The notes: a model not told the origin generated them from the sequence alone. Positions 17,060 to 26,595 are shown, numbered from the stretch's first letter. The stretch: DNA of 64,000 nucleotides from Luteithermobacter gelatinilyticus (GCF_005849285.1 NZ_CP040517.1:43501-107500); one strand, 5' to 3'. Program-made: numbers and translations.

Positions 17060-17406
17060 ACTCTCCGACGTGTGGCTAACATTCTGGGGACGGATATTAG
17101 ATTAGTTAGGCAAACTAACTTAATATCCGTCTTAATATCCGTTGATCAGGATTCAGGGATTCAATCAATGCCTTCGGCCAGGGAGTCATTGTTGCCCGTG
17201 CAGCTGTTGTTGCATGTAGTTGTCACCCGCCGCTGCTGTCGCGCGGGGGCCAGGAGAGATCAACAAGGAGAGATCAACAAGGAGGGAGTAAAAAAAGAAG
17301 GGTCGAAAAGGAGCGGCAAAGAAAAAAGGGTAAAGAGGGAAAAAAGGGCGAAAAGGGGGTTGAGACCCTTTCCGCCCGAAAGTTGCGCAGTAGACAGCAC
17401 GAAAAA
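17060..17406. other. Intergenic: long palindrome and polypurine tract
   Basis: Holds palindrome site 3 (17092-17128) and a strongly purine-biased plus strand from about 17255 to 17358 that includes two copies of GGAGAGATCAACAA. The open frame 17072-17416 is rejected because its Lys/Arg-rich half is only the translation of that purine tract. Confidence 0.55.
17092..17128. promoter_or_regulatory. Extended MarR-like palindrome, site 3
   Basis: Outer arms GGATATTA / TAATATCC and inner arms AGTTAG / CTAACT surround a short centre. The inner sequence matches operator sites 1 and 2. It lies just downstream of the methyltransferase gene and no T-run follows it, so it is more likely a binding site than a terminator. 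Confidence 0.5.
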
Positions 17407-19560
17407 TCAGCTATAGAACTTTTCGCCCTTGGCGACTTTTTCTTTCAGAAGCTTGGGCGGGGTATAATGAGCCCCGTAGCGGGCCGCCAGTGCCTCACAA
17501 TCTTCGAGGAATTTCTTGGGCCCGATGGTGTCCACCATACTTAAGGGGCCGCCGGTCCAGGGCGCAAAGCCCCAGCCGAAAATGGCCCCGATATCCGCAT
17601 CTTCCGGGGCCAGCAGCACCCCTTCCTCAAGGCAGCGGATCACTTCGATGGCCTGGCGGTACATCAGCCGCTTGGTCACCTCTTCCGGCGCGGGTTGTTG
17701 ATCTTTCAGCGGGAACAGTTCAGCAAGCCCCGGCCAGAGATATTTTTTGCCGCCCTCGGGATATTCATAAAAGCCGTGGCCGTTCTTTTTGCCTTTGCGG
17801 CCCAGCTCCTTATAGAGTTTTTCCACCACCGCGTCCGCCGGCTGGGCCACATAAGCCTCGCCAAGGGCTTTTTTGGTGGCTTCGGTCACATGATAGCTGA
17901 GCTCCAGGCTGACCTCGTCGCCCACCGCCAGCGGCCCCACAGCCATGCCGGCATAAACCCCGCAGTTTTCAATAAGCGCCGGGGCAATGCCTTCGGCCAC
18001 CATATTGCCGGCTTCCTGCACATAGGTGGCAAAACAGCGGCTGGTGTAAAAGCCGCGGCTGTCATTGACCACGATCGGGGTTTTCTTGATCTGGGCCACA
18101 TAGTCCAGGGCCTTGGCGAGCGCCGCATCCCCGGTTTTTTTGCCCATAATGATCTCCACCAGCGGCATTTTGTCCACCGGCGAGAAGAAATGAATGCCGA
18201 TGAACTGATCTTCGCGCTGGCTGGCCTTGGCCAGTTCGGTGATCGGCAGGGTGGAGGTGTTGGAGCCGTAAATACAGCTTTCCGGCACCACCGCTTCCGT
18301 CTTGGCGGTTACATCTGCCTTCACGTCCATATCTTCAAGGACCGCTTCAATAATCAGGTCACAGCCTTCAAGATCCGCATAATCGGTGGTCGGTTTGATC
18401 CGGGCGAGAATTTCATCGGCCTTTTCCGGGCTCATTTTCTTGCGTTTAACCGCCTTGTCCAGCAGCCCCCGGGAATAGTCCTTGCCTTTTTCGGCGGCTT
18501 CCTGGGTCACGTCCAACAAGATGACCTCGATCCCGGCCCGGGCAGAGACATAGGCGATCCCCGCCCCCATCATGCCCGCGCCCAGCATACCGAGCTTTCT
18601 GGTCGGCATTTTCGGTTGGTCCTTGGGCCGGCGAATGCCTTTTTCCGCGGCCTGTTTGTTGACAAACAGCGTGCGGATCATGTTGGGGGCCACGTCGCCC
18701 CTAAGCAGATCGACAAAATATTTGCTCTCGACTGCAAGCGCCTTGTCCATGGGAAGCTGGTGGCCTTCATAAACACAACTCAGGATGTTGATGGCGGCCG
18801 GATAGTTCCCCTTGGTTTCCTTTTTGGTCATGGCGGTGGCGCCAATAAAGGTCTGCACGATATTGGGGTCATAAACGCCCTGGCCGCCAGGGATCTTGAA
18901 TTTCTTGCTGTCCCAGGGCTGTTCCGCCTTGCCGCCGTCGAGAATCCATTTTTTCGCTGCCGGGATAATTTCGGCTTCCGGCACCACCTGCTGGATGACC
19001 CCGAAGGCCAATGCCTGCTGTGGTTTCATATTCTTGCCCTGTAGCAGATATTGCAGGGCCATCTGAACCCCCATCAGCCGCGGCAACCGCTGTGTGCCCC
19101 CGCCGCCCGGCAGCAGGCCGACCATCACCTCCGGCAGGCCCAGATTGAGTTTCGGGTTGTCCGCTACTACCCGGTGATGACAGGCCAGCACAATTTCCAA
19201 TCCGCCGCCCATGGCGAGACCATTCACGGCCGCCGCCACCGGCTTGCCGCAGGTTTCCAGGTCCCGCAGCATTTTGTTGAGCCGAAACGCCTTAGCAAAC
19301 ATTTCCTCCGGGCTCATGCTGTCGCGGTTCTGGGTGAGAGAGAGCAGCATGCCGAGATCGGCACCGGCCACAAAGGAGCCTTCCTTGGCCGAAGTGATGA
19401 CAGCCCCCTTGATGGCGTCATCTTCGGAAATCTTGCGGATCAGCGCCTCCATGTCGTCCATGAAGGCTTCGGTGATCACATTCATGGATTTACCCGGCAC
19501 GTCAATGCTGAGGAGGGCGATACCGTCCTGATCCAGATCGAATTTGATGGTATTTGTCAT
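17407..19560 (-). CDS. fadB: Fatty-acid oxidation complex alpha subunit (enoyl-CoA hydratase / 3-hydroxyacyl-CoA dehydrogenase)
   Basis: Bifunctional beta-oxidation enzyme hydrating enoyl-CoA and oxidising 3-hydroxyacyl-CoA with NAD. Residues 1-190 are the crotonase domain, with the oxyanion-hole motif [19 protein letters not shown] and [20 protein letters not shown]. From about residue 323 the Rossmann motif [18 protein letters not shown] begins the dehydrogenase, with [15 protein letters not shown] downstream. The length of 717 residues is normal for FadB/FadJ. It is last in an operon after fadA (12-base gap). FadJ is the alternative name; the two cannot be told apart here. A large plus-strand frame opposite it is a shadow. 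Confidence 0.93.
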   Translation of the reverse strand: MTNTIKFDLDQDGIALLSIDVPGKSMNVITEAFMDDMEALIRKISEDDAIKGAVITSAKEGSFVAGADLGMLLSLTQNRDSMSPEEMFAKAFRLNKMLRDLETCGKPVAAAVNGLAMGGGLEIVLACHHRVVADNPKLNLGLPEVMVGLLPGGGGTQRLPRLMGVQMALQYLLQGKNMKPQQALAFGVIQQVVPEAEIIPAAKKWILDGGKAEQPWDSKKFKIPGGQGVYDPNIVQTFIGATAMTKKETKGNYPAAINILSCVYEGHQLPMDKALAVESKYFVDLLRGDVAPNMIRTLFVNKQAAEKGIRRPKDQPKMPTRKLGMLGAGMMGAGIAYVSARAGIEVILLDVTQEAAEKGKDYSRGLLDKAVKRKKMSPEKADEILARIKPTTDYADLEGCDLIIEAVLEDMDVKADVTAKTEAVVPESCIYGSNTSTLPITELAKASQREDQFIGIHFFSPVDKMPLVEIIMGKKTGDAALAKALDYVAQIKKTPIVVNDSRGFYTSRCFATYVQEAGNMVAEGIAPALIENCGVYAGMAVGPLAVGDEVSLELSYHVTEATKKALGEAYVAQPADAVVEKLYKELGRKGKKNGHGFYEYPEGGKKYLWPGLAELFPLKDQQPAPEEVTKRLMYRQAIEVIRCLEEGVLLAPEDADIGAIFGWGFAPWTGGPLSMVDTIGPKKFLEDCEALAARYGAHYTPPKLLKEKVAKGEKFYS

Positions 19561-19572
19561 GTCCTGTCCTCC

Positions 19573-20778
19573 TTAAAGCCGTTCAATGATGGTCGCCGTG
19601 GCCATGCCGCCGGCGACACAGAGGGTGGCCAGTGCGGTGGCCTTGCCGGTGCGTTCCAGCTCGTCCAGCGCGGTGCCCAGGATCATCGCCCCGGTGGCGC
19701 CCAGCGGATGCCCCATGGCAATGGCGCCGCCATTGACGTTGACCTGTTCCGGGGTCAGTTCCATTTCCTGGCAGAAGCGCAATACCACAGAGGCGAAGGC
19801 TTCATTGACCTCCCAGACGTCAATATTTTCCTTGACCATGCCGGCGCGCTTGAGCGCCTTGCGGGCCGCCGCCCCCGGCCCGGACAGCATGATCGTGGGG
19901 TCGATGCCCACATCGGCAAAGGAGATCAGCCGGGCCCGGGGTTTCAGGCCCAGTTTTTCGCCCATTTCGCGGCTGCCGATCAGCATGCCGGCGGCGCCGT
20001 CCACAATGCCGGAACTGTTGCCGGCGTGGTGAACGTGGTTCATGCGTTCCAGCAGCGGGTATTTTTGCAGCGCCACACTGTCAAATCCTATCTCGCCCAT
20101 ATCCACAAAGGACGGTTTGAGACCAGCGAGATCCTCGGCCGTGGTCTCGGGGCGCATATATTCGTCTCGGTCCAGCAGGGTGATGCCCAGCTGATCCTTG
20201 ATGGGGATGACGGAATTGGCAAAATGGCCCTGATCCCAGGCCGCCTTGGCCCGTTTCTGGCTGAGCAGGGCATAGGCATCGCAATCCTCGCGGCTGAAGC
20301 CGTATTTGGTGGCGATCAGGTCGGCGCTGATGCCCTGAAGCACAAATCCCACTTTGTTGCTGACCTGCGGATCAAACAGCCAGGCCCCGCCGTCAAATCC
20401 CATCTGCACCCGCGACATGCTTTCCACGCCACCGGCCAGCATAAGATCGGCCTGGCCGGCCATAACCCGTGCGGCGGCATAGTTGACCGCCACCAGCGCC
20501 GAGGCGCAGAAGCGGTTCACATGCATGCCCGGTACGGAATCGCCGTAATCAGCCATATAGGCGGCAAAGCGGCCGACATTGCCGCCCTGTTCGCCGACCG
20601 CGGTCACGCAGCCGGCGATCACGTCGTCCACCAGCGCCGGGTCGAACCCGTTGCGTTCCTTCAGGGCCCGCAAAACCTGGGAGAGCAGATTGACAGGCGT
20701 CACTTCGTGCAGGCTGCCGTCTTTTTTGCCCCGTCCGCGGGGACTTCTCACATGGTCGTAAATATAGGCTTCTGCCAT
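19573..20778 (-). CDS. fadA: Acetyl-CoA C-acyltransferase (thiolase)
   Basis: Thiolase that cleaves 3-ketoacyl-CoA in the last step of each beta-oxidation round, as partner of the neighbouring FadB. The nucleophilic cysteine is in NRFCASALVAVN at about residue 90. The later catalytic motifs GHPLGATGAMILG and the C-terminal CVAGGMATATIIERL are present. The length of 401 residues fits. It lies between the acyl-CoA dehydrogenase gene (24-base gap) and fadB, so the three enzymes form one transcription unit. Confidence 0.93.
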   Translation of the reverse strand: MAEAYIYDHVRSPRGRGKKDGSLHEVTPVNLLSQVLRALKERNGFDPALVDDVIAGCVTAVGEQGGNVGRFAAYMADYGDSVPGMHVNRFCASALVAVNYAAARVMAGQADLMLAGGVESMSRVQMGFDGGAWLFDPQVSNKVGFVLQGISADLIATKYGFSREDCDAYALLSQKRAKAAWDQGHFANSVIPIKDQLGITLLDRDEYMRPETTAEDLAGLKPSFVDMGEIGFDSVALQKYPLLERMNHVHHAGNSSGIVDGAAGMLIGSREMGEKLGLKPRARLISFADVGIDPTIMLSGPGAAARKALKRAGMVKENIDVWEVNEAFASVVLRFCQEMELTPEQVNVNGGAIAMGHPLGATGAMILGTALDELERTGKATALATLCVAGGMATATIIERL

Positions 20779-20802
20779 TGTCTTTATCCTCCGTGTTGGG
20801 CC

Positions 20803-22593
20803 TTAAAAGGCCTCTGCGTCAAGAGCCATGACCGGGTCGGCGCCCGCTTCCACCTTCACTCTGAGGGCGGCGGTCTCCGGCAGGATGTTGGTGAAATAGA
20901 AGTCGGCTGTGATCAGCTTGTTTTTCAGGAAGGTTTCGTCCCCTTCCCCTTTGCTGATCATTTCCTTGGCTTTTCTGGCCATATCGGCCCAGAAATAGCC
21001 AAGGGTCACCAGCGCCATCAGATTGAGGTAATAATGCGCTGCGGCACCGGCATTGTCAGGGTTGCTCATACCGTTCTGCATCAGCCACATGGTGGCGGCC
21101 TGAAGCCGTCCCAAAGCTTTTTCCAGTGACTCCATATAAGATTTCAGTTCGGCATTGCCCTTGTTTTCCTCGATCAGTTTCTGGATCATGGCGAAATAGG
21201 CTTTTACCGGCTCCCCTCCCTTGGCCGGCAGCTTGCGGCCGATCAGGTCCATGGCCTGTACCCCGTTGGTGCCTTCATAGATGGGGGCGATGCGGCTGTC
21301 GCGCAGGAACTGTTCCATGCCCCATTCCCGGATATAGCCGTGGCCGCCGAAACACTGTAATGCCCGGCTGGCGGACTCCACGCCCTGATCGGTCAGATAG
21401 GATTTGATCACCGGGGTGAGCAGGGCCACCAGGTCGTCGGCCCGTTCGCGAACCTTTTCGTCGGGATGATGATGGGACAGGTCGATCTGCACCCCGGTCC
21501 ACAACGCCAGCGCCCGGGCCCCTTCAATGAAGGCGCGGTTGGTCATCAACATGCGCCGCACGTCCGGATGCACAATGATAGGATCGGCTTTGGAATCCGG
21601 GTTCTTGGGGCCGGTGAGCGCGCGGCCCTGAAGGCGGTCGCGGGCATAGGCGGCGGCGTTCTGCTGGGCCACCTCGGCGATGGCAAGTCCCTGCAGCCCC
21701 ACGCCGAGACGGGCTTCGTTCATCATCGTGAACATGGCGCGCATGCCCTTGTTTTCTTCACCGATCAGATAACCGGTGGCGCCGTCATAGTTCAGCACGC
21801 AGGTGGCGTTGGAATGAATGCCCATTTTTTTCTCGATGGAGCCACAGGACACGCCGTTGCGTTCGCCCAAGGAGCCATCTTCATTGACCCGGAATTTCGG
21901 CACGATAAACAGGCTGATACCCTTGGTGCCTTCCGGTGCCCCGGTAATCCGGGCCAGGACCAGATGGACAATGTTTTCCGTCAGATCATGTTCGCCGGCA
22001 GAAATAAAAATTTTGGTGCCGGTGATCTTGTACGTGCCGTCGGGCTGAGGCTCGGCCTTGGTACGCAACAGCCCCAGATCGGTGCCGCAATGGGGTTCGG
22101 TCAGATTCATGGTGGCGGACCATTCCCCGCTATAGAGTTTCGGCAGATACAGCGCCTTTTGTTCCTCTGTGCCCCAGGCATGAATGGTTTCGGTGGCGCC
22201 TTTGGTCAGGCCCGGATACATGGCCAGTCCCCAGTTGGCGGCAATCATCATTTCACTTATGGCCAGGCCCAGGGTCTGCGGCAGGCCCTGGCCACCATAT
22301 TCTGGATCGCCGGTCAGTCCCTGCCAGCCGCCCTCCACATATTGCCGGTAGGCGTCCTTGAATCCCTTGGGGGTGGTTACCACGCCATTTTCCCAATGGC
22401 AGCCTTCTTCGTCGCCGGACTGGTTCAGCGGCTGGAAGACATTTTCCGTCAGTTTGGCCGCCTCGTCCAGAATGGCGTCGACCATATCCGGACTGGCTTC
22501 CTGAAAGGTCGGCAGATTATTGTATTGCTGCAGGTTAAGAAAATCATGCAGCAGGAATTTCATATCCTTAAGAGGGGCATTATAGCTGGGCAT
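20803..22593 (-). CDS. Acyl-CoA dehydrogenase, DmdC-like long form
   Basis: FAD-dependent acyl-CoA dehydrogenase opening beta-oxidation by forming the 2,3 double bond. The N-terminal domain shows TEPHCGTDLGLLRTKA for flavin contact. IYEGTNGVQAMDLIGRKL is the C-terminal signature that in this branch follows the catalytic-base region. At 596 residues it has the extra C-terminal domain typical of the branch including 3-methylmercaptopropionyl-CoA dehydrogenase (DmdC), but substrate cannot be assigned from sequence. Its first 14 bases overlap the end of the upstream MerR gene, implying translational coupling. Confidence 0.88.
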   Translation of the reverse strand: MPSYNAPLKDMKFLLHDFLNLQQYNNLPTFQEASPDMVDAILDEAAKLTENVFQPLNQSGDEEGCHWENGVVTTPKGFKDAYRQYVEGGWQGLTGDPEYGGQGLPQTLGLAISEMMIAANWGLAMYPGLTKGATETIHAWGTEEQKALYLPKLYSGEWSATMNLTEPHCGTDLGLLRTKAEPQPDGTYKITGTKIFISAGEHDLTENIVHLVLARITGAPEGTKGISLFIVPKFRVNEDGSLGERNGVSCGSIEKKMGIHSNATCVLNYDGATGYLIGEENKGMRAMFTMMNEARLGVGLQGLAIAEVAQQNAAAYARDRLQGRALTGPKNPDSKADPIIVHPDVRRMLMTNRAFIEGARALALWTGVQIDLSHHHPDEKVRERADDLVALLTPVIKSYLTDQGVESASRALQCFGGHGYIREWGMEQFLRDSRIAPIYEGTNGVQAMDLIGRKLPAKGGEPVKAYFAMIQKLIEENKGNAELKSYMESLEKALGRLQAATMWLMQNGMSNPDNAGAAAHYYLNLMALVTLGYFWADMARKAKEMISKGEGDETFLKNKLITADFYFTNILPETAALRVKVEAGADPVMALDAEAF

Positions 22594-22999
22594 GGTGTTT
22601 GTCTCCTATAGGCTTCACATTCTGTTCTTCCATCCAGGCTTCGATCATCTGGACAATCTCATTCAGTTGGTGCAGCGTGTCATCAATGTCTTTTTTCTGC
22701 TGTTCCAAAGTGGCGATTTTCTTGCGGCAGGCTTCCAGCGTGATCTGACTTTGTTTGAACTTGCCGCCCTCCTGGTAATACAGGTCCAGAACCTCGCGAA
22801 TTTCCGCCAGGGAAAACCCGACCCGCTTGCCGCGCAGGATCCACACCAGGCGGGCCCGGTCGGCATTGGAATAGATCCGGGTCTGTCCGTCGCGTTTCGG
22901 AAAAAGCAGCTTGTGGTCCTCATAAAATCTCAGGGTGCGCGGCGTGATGCCGAACTCTTCTGATAATTCCGAAATGCTGTAGGTTTTTTTTTCGCTCAT
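22580..22999 (-). CDS. MerR-family regulator of the beta-oxidation operon (LiuR-like)
   Basis: One-component regulator with a MerR DNA-binding domain (SISELSEEFGITPRTLRFYE then LLFPKRDGQTRIYSNADRAR) and a long coiled-coil dimer region ending EAWMEEQ. It lacks the metal-binding cysteines of metal sensors, as in LiuR-type regulators of acyl-CoA degradation that sense CoA intermediates. The ATG at 22999 is used because the frame upstream to 23119 encodes no domain and covers the promoter. It heads the operon merR-acd-fadA-fadB and probably binds the palindrome at 23122-23137. Confidence 0.87.
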   Translation of the reverse strand: MSEKKTYSISELSEEFGITPRTLRFYEDHKLLFPKRDGQTRIYSNADRARLVWILRGKRVGFSLAEIREVLDLYYQEGGKFKQSQITLEACRKKIATLEQQKKDIDDTLHQLNEIVQMIEAWMEEQNVKPIGDKHHAQL

Positions 23000-23121
23000 A
23001 ATGCGTCTTTTATATCCCGTATATGTGCCGTCTTCTGTCCCCCACGGTGGTCTCCGACGCTCAGCATCAGGACTTGGGAGCCATGTCCGGCGTCTGGCGA
23101 CTCTGAGCCTGAAAACCATAG

Positions 23122-23137
23122 TTTACGTTAACGTAAA
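23122..23137. promoter_or_regulatory. Operator palindrome of the acyl-CoA operon
   Basis: TTTACGTTAACGTAAA is a perfect 16-bp palindrome 120 bases upstream of the merR start. It strongly resembles the TTTACGT-type boxes described for LiuR/MerR regulators of fatty- and branched-chain acyl-CoA degradation in proteobacteria. Confidence 0.75.
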
Positions 23138-23353
23138 GGTCAAGTCAAAATTAAACGTTCGTTTTATTCAGGAAAAACTTTTCCGATAACTGCAGAAAAC
23201 GCGACACGCCTGGATAATTTACTGTAAATTTGCAGGAATTTTGTTTAGGATTTATGGAACCAATAACAATTAACCGGCGCAGGGTCGGCGCAGAAGCACC
23301 TGTCTTGCAGCCCGGTTCAGTGTCCAAACGGTCAAACCAGAACAGTATATCAC

Positions 23354-24295
23354 ATGCAGATCTACCTGCCCATTGCCGAATTATCCATTAATATCTTTGT
23401 GTTGCTGGCTATGGGGGGAGGTGTCGGTTTTCTCTCCGGCCTGTTTGGCGTCGGCGGCGGCTTTCTGATGACGCCGCTGCTGATTTTTGCCGGGGTGCCG
23501 CCGGCGGTGGCGGTGGCGTCGGAAGCCAATCAGATCACGGCCGCGTCTGTGTCCGGGGCGCTGGCGCATGCCCGGCGCGGCGGGGTGGACTATAAAATGG
23601 GCCTGGTGCTGATTATTGGCGGGGCCATTGGCTCCTTTATCGGGGCCTGGATCTTTACCTTGCTGAAATCGCTGGGACAGGTGGACCTGATGATTTCCAT
23701 CGCCTATGTGATCTTTCTGGGCGGCATTGGCGGGCTGATGTTTGTGGAAAGCATTTCGGCGATGATCCGCAAGCGCAACGGGGCGACGGTGAAACCGGGG
23801 CGGCGGCCGCGGACCTGGGTCGATGCCCTGCCGTTCAAGATGCGGTTTCGCAAATCCAGAATGTATGTCAGTGTGCTGCTGCCGCTGGCTATTGGGGCGC
23901 TGGTGGGTGTTCTGGCGGCCATTATGGGGGTTGGTGGGGGGTTTATCATGGTCCCGGCCATGATTTATCTACTCAATATGCCGGTGGGCGTGGTGATTGG
24001 GACGTCGTTGTTTCAGATTACCTTTGTGACTGCCAGCGTGACGTTTCTGCATGCCGTCAATACCCAGACCGTGGATGCCATACTGGCGCTTATCCTGTTG
24101 ACCGGAGCGGTGATCGGCGCGCCGCTTGGGGTGCGGGTTGGCGCCAAACTGGGTGGGGAGCAGCTGCGTATCCTGCTGGCGGTGCTGGTGCTGGTGGTGG
24201 GGGCCAAGATGGGCGTGGATCTGGTGGTAGAACCTGATGAGGTTTATACGGTGTTTCCTGCCAATCCGGCGTATGAGACGGGAGAGGCGCATTGA
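23354..24295 (+). CDS. TSUP-family anion permease (TauE/SafE)
   Basis: Integral membrane permease of the TauE/SafE family that moves sulfite, sulfonates or related anions. It shows the internal duplication typical of the family: FLSGLFGVGGGFLMTPLLIF in the first half and VLAAIMGVGGGFIMVPAMIY in the second. About eight helices lie in 313 residues. The start has no strong ribosome site. The stop overlaps the next gene's TTG start in TTGA. Grouping with a TIGR02186 protein is common in alphaproteobacteria. Confidence 0.88.
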   Translation: MQIYLPIAELSINIFVLLAMGGGVGFLSGLFGVGGGFLMTPLLIFAGVPPAVAVASEANQITAASVSGALAHARRGGVDYKMGLVLIIGGAIGSFIGAWIFTLLKSLGQVDLMISIAYVIFLGGIGGLMFVESISAMIRKRNGATVKPGRRPRTWVDALPFKMRFRKSRMYVSVLLPLAIGALVGVLAAIMGVGGGFIMVPAMIYLLNMPVGVVIGTSLFQITFVTASVTFLHAVNTQTVDAILALILLTGAVIGAPLGVRVGAKLGGEQLRILLAVLVLVVGAKMGVDLVVEPDEVYTVFPANPAYETGEAH

Positions 24296-25128
24296 GACGG
24301 TTTGAACGGAATCAGTCCGGCATAATGTCGGGGATTTGGGCGCTGGGCCTGGTGTTGGGTCTTGTGCTGGGCCTGTTTCTCGGAAATGGGACGGCGCGGG
24401 CCGAGCGCCTGGTCACGGACCTGTCGGAACATGTCATTGAGATCACGTCCCGGTTTGCCGGTGCCGATCTGCTGATCTTTGGCGCCATCGATCCCCAGAT
24501 TCCCCAGGAGGACGGCGGCCACGGCGTGGTCATGGCCGGCATGGATTATGACGTGATTATCAGTGTGAGCAGCGCCACAAGCGATATGACGATCCGCCGC
24601 AAGGAACGAATCAGCGGTATCTGGGTCAATAAAGGCCGGGAACTGCTGAGAGGGGTGCCGGGATATTATTCTCTGGGATCAACCCGGCCGTTGGAGGAAA
24701 TTCTGCCGGAACATGTTCTGGAGCGGGAACAAATCGGCATAGAACGGTTGCCGATAAGATTTGCCTCCGGCCTTTCCGGTGCTGAGGCCCGCGCCTATCG
24801 CGAAGGATTTTTCCGCAACATGATGCAGCGCGGCCTGTATATGCAGGAAAGCGGTAATGTGCGTCTCCAGGAAGGTATTCTGTTCCGGGCGGAAATGCAT
24901 TTTCCGGCCAATATGCCGGTGGGGGAGTATCTGACCCGGGTTTATCTGGTGCGCGACGGGGAAATCCTGTTGCGGGAGGACACCACCCTGCAGGTGGACA
25001 AGGTGGGCCTGGAGCGGGCGATTTACAATTTCGCCCATGAAAATCCGGCGGCCTATGGGTTGGCGGCGGTGATGATGGCGCTTTTTGCCGGCTGGCTGGG
25101 GGGCTTTCTGTCCCAGAAAGTGTCCTGA
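24292..25128 (+). CDS. TIGR02186-family membrane-anchored protein
   Basis: Exported protein of unknown function recognised as the TIGR02186 family from its start (ERLVTDLSEHVIEITSRFAG) and GADLLIFGAIDPQIP. A signal peptide precedes it; one C-terminal helix (AAVMMALFAGWLGGFL) anchors it, leaving most of the protein periplasmic. The TTG at 24292 is preferred to the ATG at 24325 because GGAGAGG lies five bases upstream of the TTG and nothing comparable precedes the ATG. It overlaps the TSUP stop by four bases, so the two proteins are translated together and probably act together. Confidence 0.82.
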   Translation: MRRFERNQSGIMSGIWALGLVLGLVLGLFLGNGTARAERLVTDLSEHVIEITSRFAGADLLIFGAIDPQIPQEDGGHGVVMAGMDYDVIISVSSATSDMTIRRKERISGIWVNKGRELLRGVPGYYSLGSTRPLEEILPEHVLEREQIGIERLPIRFASGLSGAEARAYREGFFRNMMQRGLYMQESGNVRLQEGILFRAEMHFPANMPVGEYLTRVYLVRDGEILLREDTTLQVDKVGLERAIYNFAHENPAAYGLAAVMMALFAGWLGGFLSQKVS

Positions 25129-25210
25129 TCAGGAACTTCCCGCATATGTTCACAATTTTCTGATCCGATTCCCGCTTGCGTATTTTGCAAAGGGCGTTAC
25201 AACTGGCTCC

Positions 25211-25945
25211 ATGGAAACCACGGATATCTCATATTTTGCTGCGCTTCTGGGTGGTATTTTCAGTTTTTTGTCGCCCTGTGTGTTGCCGCTGGTGCCGGCC
25301 TATGTCTGTTTTGTCACGGGAAATTCGCTGAATGACCTTCGCGAAGGGGACAAAGTGCCGCTGCTCAGTGTGTTCTGGGGGGCGTTGGCGTTTGTTTTGG
25401 GATTTTCCACGGTTTTTGTGGCACTGGGCGCCGGCGCATCGAGCCTGCAACCCCTGCTGCTGAACTATATGCCAGTCTTTTCCAAAGTGGCGGGGGCGCT
25501 GATCATGATCCTAGGGATACATTTCACAGGATTGGTGCGGATTCCCCTTCTTTATCGGGAAGCCCGGTTTCAGACCCGTGACAATCCCGCCGGCATCCTT
25601 GGCGCCTATGTGGTGGGGCTCGCCTTTGCGTTTGGCTGGACGCCCTGTATCGGGCCCATTCTAGGCACCATTCTGACCCTGGCGGCTAGCCAGCAGACTT
25701 TTGGCGCCGGGGTCAGTCTGCTGGGCGTCTATTCGCTGGGGCTGGGCGTGCCGTTTGTTGTGGCGGCGTTGTCCATCAACCGCTTCCTGAGTTTTTCCGG
25801 CCGTTTCCGCCGGCATCTGAGGACCGTGGAAATTTTGATTGGCTTACTGTTGATCATGACCGGCCTGGCCATTTTTACCGGCCTGTTGCAGACCTTCGGC
25901 AATGTGCTTCTGGACTGGTTCCCGGGGCTGGCCAAAATCGGCTGA
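25211..25945 (+). CDS. ccdA: CcdA-family thiol-disulfide membrane transporter
   Basis: Six-helix membrane protein that carries reducing equivalents from cytoplasmic thioredoxin to the periplasm, often for cytochrome c maturation. The paired redox cysteines are in FLSPCVLPLVPAYVCF (helix 1) and FGWTPCIGPILG (helix 4). The ATG at 25211 begins METTDISYF. The frame extends upstream to 25085 but runs into the preceding gene. It is 83 bases after the TIGR02186 gene, perhaps one unit. The length of 244 residues is typical. Confidence 0.9.
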   Translation: METTDISYFAALLGGIFSFLSPCVLPLVPAYVCFVTGNSLNDLREGDKVPLLSVFWGALAFVLGFSTVFVALGAGASSLQPLLLNYMPVFSKVAGALIMILGIHFTGLVRIPLLYREARFQTRDNPAGILGAYVVGLAFAFGWTPCIGPILGTILTLAASQQTFGAGVSLLGVYSLGLGVPFVVAALSINRFLSFSGRFRRHLRTVEILIGLLLIMTGLAIFTGLLQTFGNVLLDWFPGLAKIG

Positions 25946-26029
25946 GATATGTCTTGGGTACGGTAAGGGGCATATGTCCGCAGTATGCTGCCGGTAGCCT
26001 TCGGGGCATATGCCGCTCGGATCATGCAT

Positions 26030-26066
26030 AAAAAAAGCCTCGGTATCACCGAAGCTATACCGAGGC
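26030..26066 (-). terminator. Intrinsic terminator for the small minus-strand gene
   Basis: Stem GCCTCGGTAT / ATACCGAGGC with a nine-base loop. An A-run on the left reads as a T-run on the minus strand, so it ends transcripts coming from the gene at 26183-26473. It could also weakly stop ccdA transcripts. Confidence 0.75.
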
Positions 26067-26182
26067 AGTCAGGCAGATGAAGGGTCACCGGTATGACCCC
26101 TCAAGGGATCTCTGAATTATTAACATATCAAAAAGTATAGAATCCAGCATAAGGGGCATGCAAGAAGAATCTCTTGCCGGTC

Positions 26183-26473
26183 TTATGCCGGGCATAGGGG
26201 TATTTGTTCCAGAAGGGCATATATCTCGTGCCAGAAATACATGCCGTCCTGGTCCTGATGCTCCTGGGCGCGGTGATAAAGATGTTTTGCCTGAAGCCGG
26301 GCGTCTGGACCACTGCGCCGCAGAAAGTCTCCGGCGGCCACCGACAGCAACGGCGCCGGATCAAGACCCAGATGTTTCATTTCCAGAACAAGATCTGTAA
26401 GGGATGTTTTCGTGCTTTTGTTACAATGAGTTACGGAAGGGCTGTTTTTAATCTGCATCTCAATGGCGGTCAC
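26183..26473 (-). CDS. Small unrecognised protein (96 aa)
   Basis: A GTG start at 26473 is supported by AAAAGGAG seven bases upstream, a much better site than any in front of the ATG codons further inside or the longer frame up to 26539. The predicted protein is soluble, rich in Leu, His and Gln, with TSLTDLVLEMKHLGLDPAP and a C-terminal helix HEIYALLEQIP. A clear terminator follows on the same strand. I do not recognise the family. It stands alone between ccdA and bioD, in opposite orientation to ccdA. Confidence 0.6.
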   Translation of the reverse strand: MTAIEMQIKNSPSVTHCNKSTKTSLTDLVLEMKHLGLDPAPLLSVAAGDFLRRSGPDARLQAKHLYHRAQEHQDQDGMYFWHEIYALLEQIPLCPA

Positions 26474-26595
26474 GGCGTTTCTCCTTTTGAGCACGGAAAA
26501 AGCAAATATTATGCCATTCGAATATAAAAAGAATATCAATGCGTTATGCCGGGCCTGTAAAAATCCTGCCCGGAGATTTTTGCCGTTGCAGAAAA

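Noticed and set aside
17072..17416. 114-residue Lys/Arg-rich frame
   Set aside because: It starts in a palindrome, has no ribosome site, and its basic half is just translated polypurine sequence.
17695..21129. Very long plus-strand open frames (449 and 692 residues) opposite fadB, fadA and the dehydrogenase
   Set aside because: They are exact antisense shadows of three unmistakable genes, have His/Gly/Arg-rich composition and no family motif.
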